Positions 1 through 11,472 of a DNA stretch of 64,000 bases are shown here, one piece after another. The stretch is from Lantana camara (lineage: Eukaryota; Streptophyta; Magnoliopsida; Lamiales; Verbenaceae). The translations under genes were made by a program, and so were the position numbers. The notes beneath the pieces were generated by a model. It did no database searches. It had not been told where the DNA came from and worked only from the letters and a program-made list of their open reading frames with translations. The DNA lies in assembly GCA_037501455.1 (NCBI GenBank), contig CM074858.1, positions 35,275,001-35,339,000 on the forward strand, written 5' to 3'. Numbering within the stretch: the stretch's first letter is position 1; every line of letters begins with the position of its first letter.

Positions 1-1275
1 CAAGCAACAAAGCAAAATGAACAGCAGTAGTTCGAAAAACAGGGGAAGCAGTTTGATCATCAAGTTTGGAGCTCCATATCTCATAATTTCATCAATGGGG
101 CAAGAGATAAAATCCTCCTAATATCATATACTATCAGTTAGGAAAGAAATAGGTCAAGAAACAAGCTCATATGATCATGTATAAGCGAGAAAATCAGCTA
201 CACAAGCAAATGGGTCACAAGAGCAAAAATCCCTAAAAGTTCATACCAAACTCATCACCCAAACCCTAATCAAATCTGATCCAAATCATGACGTAAGTAG
301 ATGAAATCAAGCATAATAGAGTAGAGAAGACATAAATATTCATACCTTGAAGATTAGAAGAAGAAGGAAGGTGATTTGAGCTCAAAATCACAAGAATGGC
401 CAAGGGTTTTCTTTTCCTTTCTACTCTCTTCTCTCTCGATCAGTTCCAGTTGAAAAGGGGCAAGTTTAGATCGGTTTTTGCTGCTAAAAGGGAGAGAAAA
501 GGGTTAACGCAAGGTACATAATTCATGGTTTAAGGTATGGTTAGGTTAGAGGAGTGTTAAGGGTCCCACCATGAAGACTAGTCAACAAAAGGAGCTCTTC
601 TTGCACGAATTGTCCGTTACGGTTGGATTTCGAAGGTCTTAATGATTTCAAAAAGGTATGAGGCTGGTTCCATTTTCTGCGGATCGTCGATACGAAGGCA
701 ACGGAGGTGACGGAATTCGAATCCGAATTCCCGAGCTCAAGATATCACGTACGGAACCAAGGGTGCGCTAATTGCTCGTTAGCCCCCGACTTGGTTCCAC
801 AAATCAAGTTAAATTCGTTAACACGTCAAATGAATCCGAAAACATAAACCGAGCATATAGGCATGTTCATAACACACACATTCCCGACATACTAAATTTC
901 CATACCATTCCGATATCATTACATATAAGAACGAAGTACAAATAGAACACTCATGTGCGATAATGAAGTCATAACGTTATAAATTAATTACTAAAACTTA
1001 AGTTCCACTTTAAATAAATTAAAGCCAACTAATAACATGTTGAAATTAATTAACGAAATTGCCGAAATAGTTAAGGTAACATGAAACATTAATTAAGAAG
1101 TTAAACACTAAATATCAAATTGAAATAAAATGAATTAAATTAAAATAACAACACTCTATAGTTTAAAACAAATATAAACATTTATAAACAATTAATCATA
1201 TAAATAAATAATTAAATTGCACAATTTATAAACAAATACGCCACATTATTTTAACTGAAAAACTGGGGCATTACA
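1..1275 (-). repeat. 3' LTR of element A (partial)
   Basis: It is the copy of the first 1.27 kb of the 5' LTR at 7171-8445, with only scattered substitutions and small indels. It contains the predicted splice donor CAAG|GTATG (minus strand, at 345/346) and the conserved U3 block at 711-798. The LTR start reads TGTAATGCCCC here and TGTAACGCCC in the 5' copy, a C-to-T change at the CpG. Confidence 0.88.
711..798 (-). promoter_or_regulatory. Conserved U3 inverted-repeat block (element A, 3' LTR)
   Basis: On the minus strand GGAACCAAG and CTTGGTTCC form a perfect 9-bp inverted repeat around a GGGGGCTAACGAGC core and a TTAGCGCAC core. It is followed by ATCTTGAGCTCGGGAATTCG. The block recurs, better conserved than its surroundings, in families X, P and (partly) Y. 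It lies upstream of the presumed start site, so a promoter or enhancer role is plausible. Confidence 0.6.
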
Positions 1276-1310
1276 ATCTCTCCCCCTTAAAAGAAGCCGT
1301 CCTCAGATTC
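1276..1310 (-). promoter_or_regulatory. Polypurine tract and adjoining hairpin (element A)
   Basis: The minus strand reads TTAAGGGGGAGAGAT directly before the LTR start, as expected for the plus-strand primer of an LTR retrotransposon. Just before it GAATCTG-AGGA-CGGCTTC forms an imperfect hairpin. The same position holds a hairpin in every other family here. Confidence 0.75.
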
Positions 1311-1334
1311 ACAACACGCCTGAAAACAACCAAT

Positions 1335-1494
1335 GAGAGATTCCCCGTCTCTCACAAGCAACAAAGAGAGAGCCCCGTCTCTCGAGCAGCAATGAGAGAA
1401 CCCCGTCTCTCGCAAGCAAAGAGAGTACCCCGTCTCTCAAACAAAAATAAGAGAATCCCCGTCTCTTAGAAACAACGAGACCACCCCGTCTCTC
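1335..1494 (-). repeat. Six-unit CGGGG-loop hairpin array (element A)
   Basis: Six units about 28 nt apart: 1335-1353, 1366-1383, 1394-1411, 1421-1438, 1448-1468 and 1477-1494. On the minus strand each has a GAGAGA-like arm, a CGGGG loop and a complementary TCTCTC-like arm. The unit at 1448-1468 has changed both arms together (TAAGAG with CTCTTA). The spacers are degenerate CAAGCAA-like sequence. Confidence 0.8.
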
Positions 1495-4417
1495 AAACAA
1501 AAATAAGAGCAATGAGGTCTCCAATACTCCCAAGCAACTCACGCAAAACCAAATTTAAATTCACGTAAGGCACCCAAAGCAAGTAATAGATGTCGCCCAT
1601 ATTGATTCTCAATTACTCCAAGTAATTTAACACAGTACAAGATCAAAGCACTTAACAAAAAAAAAAAAAAAAATTATGTAGGTTAAATTTGCATGGATGT
1701 ATGTATCATGAATGCCATAAGTACCGTTCACCAAAGTTGCAAAATTCGAATTTGTGAGTTGTCGTTGTCCAAGGTATGATCTGTCCCGAATGTAGCTCAG
1801 TGCCCAGCTTGTCTTGAACCTCTTCAGGGTTCCCCGGTGAAACGATTGATGAATTCTTTAAGGAGTATATTCTTAGATCCTTTCTAACTTGTACTGCTAC
1901 CCAACTTCTTCAATCCTTATCCAAATCAGTGCTCAACATATCCCCGAGGATCACCACTCTGAGCAAACTTGATAATTCGATCCCGACCTTACGACATTTA
2001 TTCTTATAATTTCTCTCAACACAAGTCTTTTCCCACCTTCCGTTCCAATTGTCCGTTCATTCCCTTTTGACCCCCTCAATGTTATATTCGATAACTGGTC
2101 CCATATTTCCTTAACCGAAGATAGAAGGTTCTTGATGATTCTTGAAATTTAAGGCCAATCCACCAATTATCATCCTTTTCTATTTGGTCTCTACTTAAGT
2201 TTCCTTCTGGATTACCGTTGATATAACTAATAACTCGATAATATGGTCTTAGACCCCTTCATACTTTATTGATTAAATCTTGATCGACACCGTCCCCTCA
2301 TATAATAGCTTGATTCGGTTTTCCCTTGTTAATTCTAACTTAGAAGTTCATAGAAACTCTCTTATGATTCTATCACCTCCAGAGCAGAATTCCATAAGTA
2401 GCTTCTCTCTTAACAGCTTAACCAAAACCGCCGTCTTATTCATTCCTAATCACCACCCTCAGGACTCCCAGATTCTCCTTAATTTGCATCCTCGTCATTA
2501 CTCCTAACATATTCATTCGAGCACCAATCCCTACCTCCAATTCACCTCTCGGTCGTGCTCTCCCCCTTAAAATTTTTGCTCTTACCTGTCAAACTCCATG
2601 AATCCTTCTTTCAATTAAATTTTTGCTGAGCCACTTCTGCTTCTTTAATTCAGTCCTAAGGTTTAATTCAACCCTTCAATAATTACTTCCTTCTAATCCT
2701 CAACTTTTCTCTTTCTTGCTCTTCTTGAAATCTAGACCAATTTAATCCCCTCTTATATTTTCATCCCTTTAACTAAAGATAATCCCTTCAAGGATCGAAA
2801 AGGGCTTACATTATTTCCTAATCAATGCTCCTTTGTTGGAAATTTTAGTTGAATTCGTTACTTCGCCTCTGAGATTAAGGTTTCTCCAAAACTCTTCAAC
2901 TTATTTTCTTCGGTGTAGATTGTGCTAGCTAAGCTACATACCCGGAATTCCCAAGATATAACCCAACTATTCTTCTTGTCTTGATTCGAGTAAGCCTTGA
3001 TCAAAGAATCGCGTGATGAATCAAGGTGGAGCCATTCCCTATCAATTAAACACTAAGCCATGCATGTTGGATTAACATGCCAATGCACATAGTAAACAAT
3101 TAAAGATGCAACACTTTGGATTAATTATATTAATTAAACATAAACGTACATATAGATAAAGAAAGCAATTAATTTAAATCGATGCATGATGCTCATGCCA
3201 TGAATATGCAGAACCTGTCACCGAGGTGGTAAGCTTTTAGCTTGATGACGTGTTCCTCATTCCCATAATTGTAACTTTCTTTGGAGACATTGATAATACC
3301 TTAGCTTTCCGTGGTTTTTGAATCTCCCTAATCTTCTTGCATCCATTTGTATATCCCATGGCCCGAACGTGCTATTCTTGAACCCAAGGTCTTCTTTGTC
3401 AGTGTACTTCCAAGCATCGACCTCCAAAGGTCGTCCGAATCTTCATCTTGATGTCCTCTCCGGTTAAAGTTCCTTTAGCTTATCCTTTGTTTCCGATCTA
3501 CGCGCATAATTCACCCATGATAACGTTTTCCATTCTTGCTTGCTTCTTGATGTCTCCATGTTCGAAGGTTCCAAGAAGGCGACGCGATTTGTATTCCTCG
3601 ATGCTCATAAGTCTCTTTGCCTTGCGTCCATTTGTTGTCCCACGCCTATATTCGTATCAAGTGAGCTTCCATATTTGACTTCATAGTGAGCTTTATGATT
3701 AACGGCTCCCAATCCTTGCATCTGAGTTGAGTCGAATCCCTTTTTAACACATCTTGCATCCGATCCCTTGAAGCTTCCCAATTTGGTCTTCCAATCACCC
3801 AACCATTCCAAACTCGAAGCTTCAACGGTGAACCTTAGAGCATTTAATCTTGTATTAAATGTCTTCAAAAATCGGGGTGGTGAAGAGTTCCACACCCCTC
3901 TCGTTGTCTCACGCATTCCTCCAGTTAGAACTTGAGTCTTTGCAATTCTTGTATGTTGAGAACCTTCAAGGTTTGTAGGTAGGGCATGATTGATGAACCT
4001 TCCCGTGATCCAAGCTTCCTCCCATGATACGAGCCATGATAGGTAGTTCCATTATGCAAGCCGTGGAATTTGAACACTCGGCCTTCAAGTTACTTTGTCA
4101 ATTGTAGTTGGTGTGAATTGTAGTTTTGTTTGCATGATAGTAGCCTATATAAGAAAGATCAACTCAAATATGGATGCATGAAAATTAGCGTATGCTTATG
4201 GCACGTAGTTAAATGAATCAATCCACATAGAATGCAAAATGCAACATTTAAAGCAACTAAATGAGAGCGTAGATTGTATACATGTATTAAGCAATTTCCA
4301 ATAATTAGTATCAAATATTCATGCCAAATCGATGCAATGTACACATTAACAAGTTGTTCCTATGCCGCACGACCTAACTGACTCAAACACGAGTCAAGAA
4401 CACCGGTTTTGCAAACG

Positions 4418-4430
4418 GGCTCTGATACCA
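4418..4430 (-). promoter_or_regulatory. Primer-binding site of element A
   Basis: The minus strand reads TGGTATCAGAGCC, complementary to the 3' end of initiator tRNA-Met, 8 nt after the LTR end (GTGCTACA then TCCTTAAG). Confidence 0.88.
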
Positions 4431-4892
4431 CTTAAGGATGTAGCACCCCGCACGTGAGGCACCACATCCCCCGCACTATGGCTCAACACGAGTAAAGAAA
4501 CAGTAAATCCGCACCCATATCAAACCATAGCGAATGGGAGACAAACATAAAAGCCTTCCTAAGCCAGGCGGAGCTAGACCCTGAAATGATAACCATACAA
4601 CAAAATATAATGCATAGCAAAGCCAAAGTTCAATCATAGTAACCATAAGCAGAATTTGGGCTCTTCAGGCCTCTTTTAAATCATAGCAAATCCCAGTAAA
4701 GTCAATTCAATAATAATTTAATAAATATTCAAGTTCATGGTACTATAGGATCGGATCATACAAAATTCCAATACAGATGTGAGTGCAGAGACTCTCCTAA
4801 CCTAACTTGACCAACTCAAACTCAACAAAACTCCGCCTAGCTCGAAACTCCAAAGCCAACCTGCACACTAAAGTGTTGGGGAGGGAGAGGGT

Positions 4893-4909
4893 CAGTCTCT
4901 AGAAGACTG
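4893..4909 (-). ncRNA. CAGTC/GACTG hairpin before acceptor (element A)
   Basis: The minus strand reads CAGTCT-TCTAG-AGACTG within CTCACTCAG...GACCC context. It lies about 33 nt upstream of an acceptor-like TGCAG. The same hairpin with other loops occurs in P, X, Q, Y, C and E. Confidence 0.55.
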
Positions 4910-5337
4910 AGTGAGCAGGAGCGAAATATATATATATATATATATATAAAAATATGCACATGCAAGTCATAAATCCCGAGCAAAGGTTTTATTTGAAATT
5001 AGTTCCCACGGAGGGCAAGAAAATAGATAAAAAATGCTCGAACTTTACGACTAATTCATATTAAATTCAATACATTCATAAATCATACATATACATAAGG
5101 CTCGGCGAGTGAGCGTGCACAGTCTCCAACCAAACTCCGACCGTGTACGACAATTATCATTAATATGTTGATTAGGCGATCATGCAATATATCATAATAC
5201 ACACAGACCATAAATCATAACATAAACATATTCGTTTGTGCAATCCGTGTCCCGGCTTTCCCGCACGGTGCATAATCATATCAAAAACATATTCATAAGC
5301 ATAAGCATAAATCATAACCAACCTTCTTCCTCCGGGT

Positions 5338-5530
5338 GGTGGACGGGCTTGCAAGACCCGGCCACCTGACATATCAATGTGGCAATGAGGTTCACGAGGC
5401 CTCAAAGCCCGGTTAGCGTTTCCCCGTCAAGAACCTCCCTTGACGAAGTCCGTTTCGCCGTAAGTTGGAACTAGTATATGGGATCCCCGTCAGCCCTTGC
5501 TTCCTCGGTTAGCCACATATACTAAGTCCC
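5338..5530 (-). ncRNA. Predicted multi-hairpin RNA domain (element A)
   Basis: Sense order on the minus strand. HP1: GGGACTTAGTATATG (5530-5516) pairs with CATATACTAGTTCC (5480-5467) around GGGCTGACGGGGATCCC. HP2: CGTCAAG-GGAGGTT-CTTGACG at 5445-5425. HP3: GAGG-CCTCGTGAA-CCTC at 5403-5387. HP4: GGTGG and CGGG arms pair with CCCG and CCACC around TCTTGCAAG at 5366-5338. The order and loop motifs match P, X and C. Pairing was judged by eye. Confidence 0.6.
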
Positions 5531-5874
5531 AGGGCCCGTGCAATCATAATCATAAATGTGTCTCACCAAACATATCAATGCATACATAAGATACATACTA
5601 AGAAATCATACTTTACCGTGTAACTCGGCATATGCTATATACGTACCTCTCCGTGTCATCCTAATCCGTAGCTAGCATGAAGACACACGGTTTGGAGCAT
5701 AGCCTCATTACAAAACCATTTTTAAGCTTATATACGCTCATACGTAGAATTCAGAAGAATTTACTCGATAACTTCATTTGAAAACCATATATATATAATC
5801 ATAAGGTTTTGGCCAAAGCTTTTCACATAAGGGTTGTAGGGTTTGTTACATAGCTAAAACAAAACCACCCTCAC

Positions 5875-5935
5875 CTGAACCGTGACGAAACAAGGAACGA
5901 GTACCAAGTGCCTGAACGATCAAGATCTCTCCACC
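5875..5935 (-). other. Predicted non-coding leader exon 2 (element A LTR)
   Basis: On the minus strand an acceptor-like TTATCTCCAG precedes 5935 and a donor CAG|GTGAGGG follows 5875, giving a 61-nt exon. The same AG...GTGAGG bracket is found at the same LTR position in the other families. Exon length differs between families without keeping frame, so it is unlikely to be coding. Confidence 0.5.
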
Positions 5936-6503
5936 CTGGAGATAAACTGTACAAAGACAACATGACGTGTTTGTGAGACTCGTGACTCTAGATGAACCAA
6001 ACATGACGCACGGCAATGCTCAAGCATTATATGATTGCATACAAGATGATATCATGTCATGAAAATGTTCATGTGTATTATTAAGGCATTTAAATCGTAT
6101 AACCAAGTCATTCACTCATTCACTCATATCCATCAATTCATATCTCCAATCAAATTAATTCAAGAATTCAAATAGGAGCATAGTACATATTCAAGCTCTC
6201 CCAAAATAATACTACATACTTCATATTACATAAGATAGCATACTTCCAAGGTTTGACAACAAGAAGGAATCAATTGATATAGAAAATGAGTTACGCGATT
6301 CATAAACGACATATAAACACACATAAACGGCATTAAGCAAACGCATGCCTACAACTCATCCAAATGCCATGAAATTAAACCATAATGCTCTCAACATATA
6401 GCAAAACAAGTTCATAGTTCAACACCAAAGGAGATCAAGTCATTAAGGAGGTGAAATAAATCAAAAACCGAAAAGGAAGCAACAAGGACTGCGCAGGGGA
6501 AGG

Positions 6504-6625
6504 GACACGGGGGTGTCACCTTCCTTAGCTACACTGAGCCACGACCGTGGCTCATTACAGACCTGCCCAGAAGGTGTGACACGCCCGTGTCTCTCTCTCT
6601 AGTGTAAATGAGACACGGGGGTGTC
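6504..6625 (-). repeat. GC-rich palindrome cluster (element A LTR)
   Basis: Four short inverted repeats lie in AT-rich DNA: GACACGGGGGTGTC (6504-6517), GAGCCACG-A-CCGTGGCTC (6536-6553), GACACGCCCGTGTC (6578-6591) and GACACGGGGGTGTC (6612-6625). They occupy the predicted intron 1, the position where the other families have a different palindrome set. Confidence 0.75.
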
Positions 6626-7880
6626 ACGGTACAGAACAAAAACGTTCACAAGGCTTTACCGGTAAAACTGACTCTACAAAACCTCAGTCCAAAAACATAC
6701 CAAATCAAGTCCAAATGCTATGAAGCTTAATATACCACATATTTAACATGTAAGGAACATATTTCATTTAGAGTATAAAGGCTAAATCACACATTATGAG
6801 CATCTAAATCCTGCAGTAAAACTGGGTCGCCAAAATCGCACATATGAGCCCTATTGTTTAATCATGCCACGGTCAAGTACTTAGGGGTTGAATTTGGATC
6901 TGAAACCTTGGGGAATGCATGCTAACAATCTAAAAAACTAATATACATCATATATATGAAAAATGGTACAAATTAGAGCACATTAGGGTGACCAACAACC
7001 ACACAATTGCAACAGCAGCAAGTCTGTCATGGAGCATGCATAAAAACAGGCTAAGTCTTTCGGTTTTGAGGCTTAAAATGGATCCAAATACTTAAAAAAT
7101 GAATGTTAACATATAGATCAATGAGTGTACATAATATCCATGCAAATTCACACGAAAATAAGGTCATTTGATCAAGCAACAAAGCAAAATGAACGGCAGC
7201 AGTTCGAAAAACAGGGGAAGCAGTTTGATCATCAAGTTTGGAGCTCCATATCTCATAATTTCATCAAAGGGGCAAGAGATAAAATCCTCCTAATATCATA
7301 TACTATCAGTTAGGAAAGAAATAGGTCAATAAAAAAGCTCATATGATCATGTATAAGCAAGAAAATCAGCTACATAAGCAAATGGGTCACAAGAGCAAAA
7401 ATCCCTAAAAGTTCATACCAAACTCATCACCCAAACCCTAATCAAATCTGATCCAAATCATGACGTAAGTAGATGAAATCAAGCATAATAGAGTAGAGAA
7501 GACATAAATATTCATACCTTAAGATTAGAAGAAGAAGGAAGGTGATTTGAGCTCAAAATCACAAGAATGGCCAAGGGTTTTCTTCTCCTTTCTACTCTCT
7601 TCTCTCTCGATCAGTTCCAGCTGAAAAGGGGCAAGTTTGGATCGGTTTTTTCTGCTAAAAGGGAGACGAAGGGGTTAACTCAAGGTACATAAGTCATGGT
7701 TTAAGGTATGGTTAGGTTAGAGGAGTGTTAAGGGTCCCACCATGAAGACTAGTCAACAAAAGGAGCTCTTCTTGCACGAGTTGTCCGTTATGGTTGGATT
7801 TCAAAGGTCTTATGATTTCAAAAAGGTATGAGGCTGGTTCCATTGTCTCCGAATCGTCGATACGAAGGCAACGGAGGTGG

Positions 7881-7968
7881 CGGAATTCGAATCCGAATTC
7901 CCGAGCTCAAGATATCACGTACAGAACCAAGGGTGCGCTAATTGCTCGTTAGCCCCCGACTTGGTTCC
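7881..7968 (-). promoter_or_regulatory. Conserved U3 inverted-repeat block (element A, 5' LTR)
   Basis: Same block as at 711-798. One arm carries a substitution (gaaccaag preceded by ca on the plus strand), while the GGGGGCTAACGAGC core is unchanged. Confidence 0.6.
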
Positions 7969-8561
7969 ACAAATCAAGTTAAATTCGTTAACACGACAAA
8001 TGAATCCGAAAACATAAACCGAGCATATAGGAATGTTAATAACACACACATTCACGACATACTAAATTTCCATACCATTCCGATATCATTACATATAAGA
8101 ACGAAGTACAAATAGAACACTCATGCGCGATAATGAAGTCATAAGGTTATAAATTAATTACTAAAACTTAAGTTCCACTTTAAATAAATTAAAGCCAACT
8201 AATAACATGTTGAAATTAATTAACAAAATTGCCGAAATAGTTAAGGTAACATGAAACATTAATTAAGAAGTTAAACACTAAATATCAAGTTGAAATAAAA
8301 TGAATTAAATTAAAATAACAACAGTCTATAGTTTAAAACAAATATAAACATTTATAAACAATTAATCATATAAATAAATAATTAAATTGCGCAATTTATA
8401 AACAAATACGCCACATTATTTTAACTGAAAAACTTGGGCGTTACAGTTTTCATTTTTGATTTTTGCAAATATGTGTTATGCATGAATTATATGTATTATG
8501 AATGTGTTTGCGTGCTCATTTCATGTTTTAGAGTTCGTTTCATACGTCTTTAGAACCGTTG

Positions 8562-8621
8562 TAGCGCACCTTGTGTTCCGGAAGGCATAACTTGAGCTTG
8601 GGAATTCGGATTCGAATTCTG
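8562..8621 (+). promoter_or_regulatory. Partial U3 conserved block (family Y)
   Basis: It contains GTAGCGCACCTTGTGTTCC and then CTTGAGCTTGGGAATTCGG, the second half of the block seen in A, X and P. The GGGGGCTAACGAGC half is not recognisable. Confidence 0.45.
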
Positions 8622-8920
8622 GAAGAGATGTTGGACTCGTAACTTGTCCGAACCGTGGCCTTCGCGCGTAACTGCTACCATTTACGGTTTTCGTAATAAC
8701 TAACTCGTTTCTTAACCTTTTAACCTCAAATTTAAGCTTAAATGACACTAACTTAATCCCCTTTCATCCCTTAAACCCATCATTTCGTTCAACAAAGGAG
8801 AGGGGAGAGAAAGCAGTAGCAAACCGTGACTATGTGGAGAAAAGAGAGAAGAGAGCAGGCACTATTCATCAAGTCCGATTTCTTGCTCATTCGACCTTTA
8901 ATTCTCGTCAAATTCGAGAG

Positions 8921-8929
8921 GTAAGTAAG
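8921..8929 (+). promoter_or_regulatory. Predicted 5' splice site of leader exon 1 (family Y)
   Basis: GAGAG|GTAAGTAAG is an excellent match to the plant donor consensus. The other LTR families have AAG|GTATG, GAG|GTAATT, ATG|GTAAGC or AAG|GTAGA at the equivalent place. Confidence 0.5.
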
Positions 8930-9647
8930 TCCCATTTGGTTGATTTTCATGGAGATTCAAGCATCATATATTGATGAACATGAATAGCTAGGGAATTTAC
9001 ATTTTTGTTTGATTTCTTGCAATTCTTTGGACCATTTCTTGATTTATAGCTAATTATATGAACCTTAGACCTTCATTTATGTAATATGAACTTGAAGATA
9101 TGTGCTTGATTTACTTTTCGTGTGGATTTGTTGTGTTTTGTGGAGTTTTTAGCCGAGATTTAGTTGTCTTTTCCTTGCCCTTTTGTTGCCCTAACTTGTT
9201 GCTGTGGTTGCTAAGCTTGAAGATCAGAAAACAGGGGTTGGAGATGCCATTTCTGTGACCTGCAACACGCGGTTACCGAAATTTAGCCCAACTTCGAGAT
9301 GGAACAGTGAAAGACGTTGGAGGAGGTGGTGGTCGCGGCCACAAGCCTTTTCAGCCTGTTTTTGGTCGCGCCAGCGACCCTGTTTTGATGGAGTTTCGAC
9401 CTGCTGCTGTTAGTTGTTTTCGTTCCGTATTTTCTTTCATTTTGTTTGCGTTTTTCTTGTTCTTCTTGCTTCTTTCTCACCTTTTATGCATTGATAACAT
9501 GCTGTATGATGTGTTATATGTTTAATTCTGAATTTATTTCGTAAATTCGATGCTTTTATACAAGATATAAAATCTAATATGCTATATATGGTCACTTGAA
9601 TGCGTGGATGACTTCTTACCATAATTGTTTGCCTTGCATGTAATTTC

Positions 9648-9710
9648 CTCGTGAGACTGTACAAAGGACAATGTAATGTACAAAGGACAATGTAATGTAC
9701 TCGTGAGACT
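9648..9710. other. Rearranged junction with local repeats between Y and X
   Basis: The 11-mer ctcgtgagact occurs at 9648-9658 and 9700-9710. A gtacaaaggacaatgtaat unit is tandemly repeated between them. The X 5' LTR has each sequence once, near 49209-49240. The left half of X's 3' LTR (equivalent to 47959-49205) is missing here. The pattern fits end-joining with templated insertion. Confidence 0.55.
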
Positions 9711-9979
9711 CAAGACTCCAAACGAACCATATATGACGCACGACAATGTATTGAACGTGATATGAGATGCATAAGAAATATAATTCATGTCATGAGGACA
9801 TATAATCAAGTAACTCATTTAAAACATTCAATAGGGGTGGTTTCATATTCATTCATTTCCATAACTTTCATAACTCATAGCAATTCAAGTCATGAATTTC
9901 ATATAATAATTTTACAATTAGAGGATAAACAAACAACGACATTCGAATCAATTACAAATAGACCAAATAATATATAATG

Positions 9980-10383
9980 TATATCATATTATTTAAAATA
10001 TTCAAAATCAAAACAATTAAAATTTATATCAATTAATTCAATATATAAATACATAACAAATAATACAATATATATATATATATATACACAACATGCATTA
10101 CACACTTTATATTTGTATAATATATATACGTACAACACAACACTATGCATGCACTAATATATATATACCATATATATAAATACACTAGCATTCACAAAAT
10201 ATAAATACATGCATTAAAATTATACTTCATTCTGATAATTCATGCATGCATTCTACATTATCTATATTACATACACAACTACATGCATGTATTATTAATA
10301 CATATACAAGTACCTAAGCTACATGCATTATGTATATATAATATATGCTGATTACATGCACACACACACTACTTATTATATAC

Positions 10384-10416
<33 letters not shown>

Positions 10417-10430
10417 CATGATATTCAGTA
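9980..10430. repeat. AT-rich low-complexity tract in X 3' LTR
   Basis: Runs of (AT)n, for example around 10071-10085 and 10377-10420, are mixed with acatgcatgcatt-like motifs. The 5' LTR has the equivalent tract at 49580-49870 with different repeat lengths, as expected from slippage. Confidence 0.75.
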
Positions 10431-10535
10431 AATTAGGACAATATACTAAAACATATATGAGCAAGGTTGCAAGATCAACACTTCCTGAAACATCACCAAA
10501 TAAAGGTCATGGCCACGACTACAATTCAGTTCAAA

Positions 10536-10680
10536 ACAGGTCGCAGCCGCTACCACACTCCCCAGCAACAACACAGGCAGCAACAAGTTGAAACTAGGGA
10601 AAAATAGGGTTGTGGGCGCGACACAAAACAGCCTTCCCGCTGTTGCGCCCGCGACTGCGTGTTGCAGTCGCAGAGTAGGG
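10536..10680 (-). repeat. Decayed GC palindromes (X 3' LTR)
   Basis: Remnants such as ggtcgcagccgctacc, tgcgcccgcgactgc and the imperfect pair around gactgcgtgttgcagtc. Several differences from the 5' LTR copy are C-to-T or G-to-A changes at CpG, consistent with methylation-driven decay. Confidence 0.6.
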
Positions 10681-11472
10681 CTTTCAACCCCTGTTTTCCT
10701 GCATTACACGCATCAGCAGCAACAACACAAATCAAGGGAACAAGGACAACAATTAAGGCAACAAATGGGACATGAAAACTCAGCTCAATCGTCCCCAAAA
10801 CATCACACACGCACACACGCAAGGACAAGGAAGCAAATCCGTCACATATTTCCCAAAAACTCACAGCAGCCGCGAAGGATCAAGAAGCAGTGATTTCACA
10901 CGAATTCCAAGCTTAGAAATGAAATAAATAAGCTACCTAGATCATGTATCTAGCTAAAAACTAAGAGATAGATCAAGGATTTGCAAGAACTCATAAAAAA
11001 TGCATTTAACCTAACTATTCATTCATGCCCTCTAATCTCCATGAATACAAGCTTAAAATTAGGGATACATGGTTTAAATTGATCATAAATGAATGTATAC
11101 AACAATTTTATAATTACCTCTTGAATTGGTTGAAGATTGGAAGAGATTTAAGCTCAAAATCCCTAAGGTTTGCAAAGTGGCGAGAATGAGACTGAAAAAA
11201 TGAAGTTTGGATGAGCTTTTTTCCCTTATATCAAGTATGGTTCCAATGGGAGTGGGTAGGGGCTGATAATGGGTTTAGTTAGGTTTCCAAAAAGTCTAAC
11301 CATGGTTAATTTGGTTAAGTATGATGAGAGTTATGATTTAAATGGTAAAGTGTGGCATTTTTACGCCCGATACATTTTTCGGTTGAATTTTGGGGGGTTC
11401 AAATAGGCTTAGAAAAATATGAATCTAAGTTCCTTAGACTCGGATCGTCGATACGAGTCGAACGAAGTTGAC

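Larger units (their letters stand above)
1276..4438 (-). other. Internal region of element A, non-coding
   Basis: About 3.2 kb between PPT and PBS with no ORF matching any retroelement protein in either strand. It is homologous, with many changes, to the interiors of X, P and C. Shared landmarks are the hairpin array (1335-1494), the 12-mer GGTGAACGGTAC (minus strand, 1721-1732) and a GGTGACAGGTTC block (minus strand, 3211-3222). It also holds a poly-A run near 1658-1673. Confidence 0.8.
1..8445 (-). mobile_element. Element A: non-coding LARD-like LTR retrotransposon (3' LTR cut by window start)
   Basis: Read on the minus strand the order is 5' LTR (8445 to 4439), PBS, internal region (4438 to 1276), PPT, 3' LTR (1275 to the window edge). 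The LTR starts TGTAACGCCC and ends GTGCTACA. Bases 1-1275 match 7171-8445 closely, which identifies the two LTRs. No ORF resembling gag or pol is present, so the element is non-autonomous. The flank at 8446 is gtttt; the matching target duplication lies outside the window. Very long LTRs with a short non-coding interior fit the LARD class. Confidence 0.88.
4439..8445 (-). repeat. 5' LTR of element A (4.0 kb)
   Basis: The LTR runs from TGTAACGCCC at 8445 to GTGCTACA at 4439, about 4,007 bp. In sense order it holds the U3 block (7968 to 7881), a donor CTTAAG|GTATG (7517/7518), GC palindromes (6625 to 6504), a predicted exon 2 (5935 to 5875), a hairpin chain (5530 to 5338), a CAGTC hairpin (4909 to 4893) and an acceptor-like TGCAG (after 4861). 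A TA microsatellite lies at 4926-4949. Confidence 0.88.
8446..9655 (+). mobile_element. Family Y LTR, left fragment
   Basis: No coding capacity. The plus strand carries a partial U3 block (8562-8621, including GGGAATTCGGATTCGAATTC) and a strong splice-donor sequence GAGAG|GTAAGTAAG at 8920/8921. It also has decayed GC palindromes near 9331-9381 (GGTCGCGGCC, GGTCGCGCCAGCGACC). Bases 9418-9655 match 52857-53090 at roughly 90% by eye. Its left end was interrupted by element A, and its right end stops at the rearranged junction at 9648-9710. Confidence 0.6.

Noticed and set aside
1309..1542. Short ORFs rich in RDGVLSLL-like repeats (here and near 12000, 20600 and 30000)
   Set aside because: They are translations of the CGGGG hairpin array in arbitrary frames and strands. 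The DNA repeat, with paired arm changes and frame-breaking spacers, explains them.
7125..7313. Host genes among the many 60-110-codon ORFs across the window
   Set aside because: They lie inside LTRs or interiors, are not conserved in frame between LTR copies, and show no domain or codon bias. Only the copia ORFs look like proteins.
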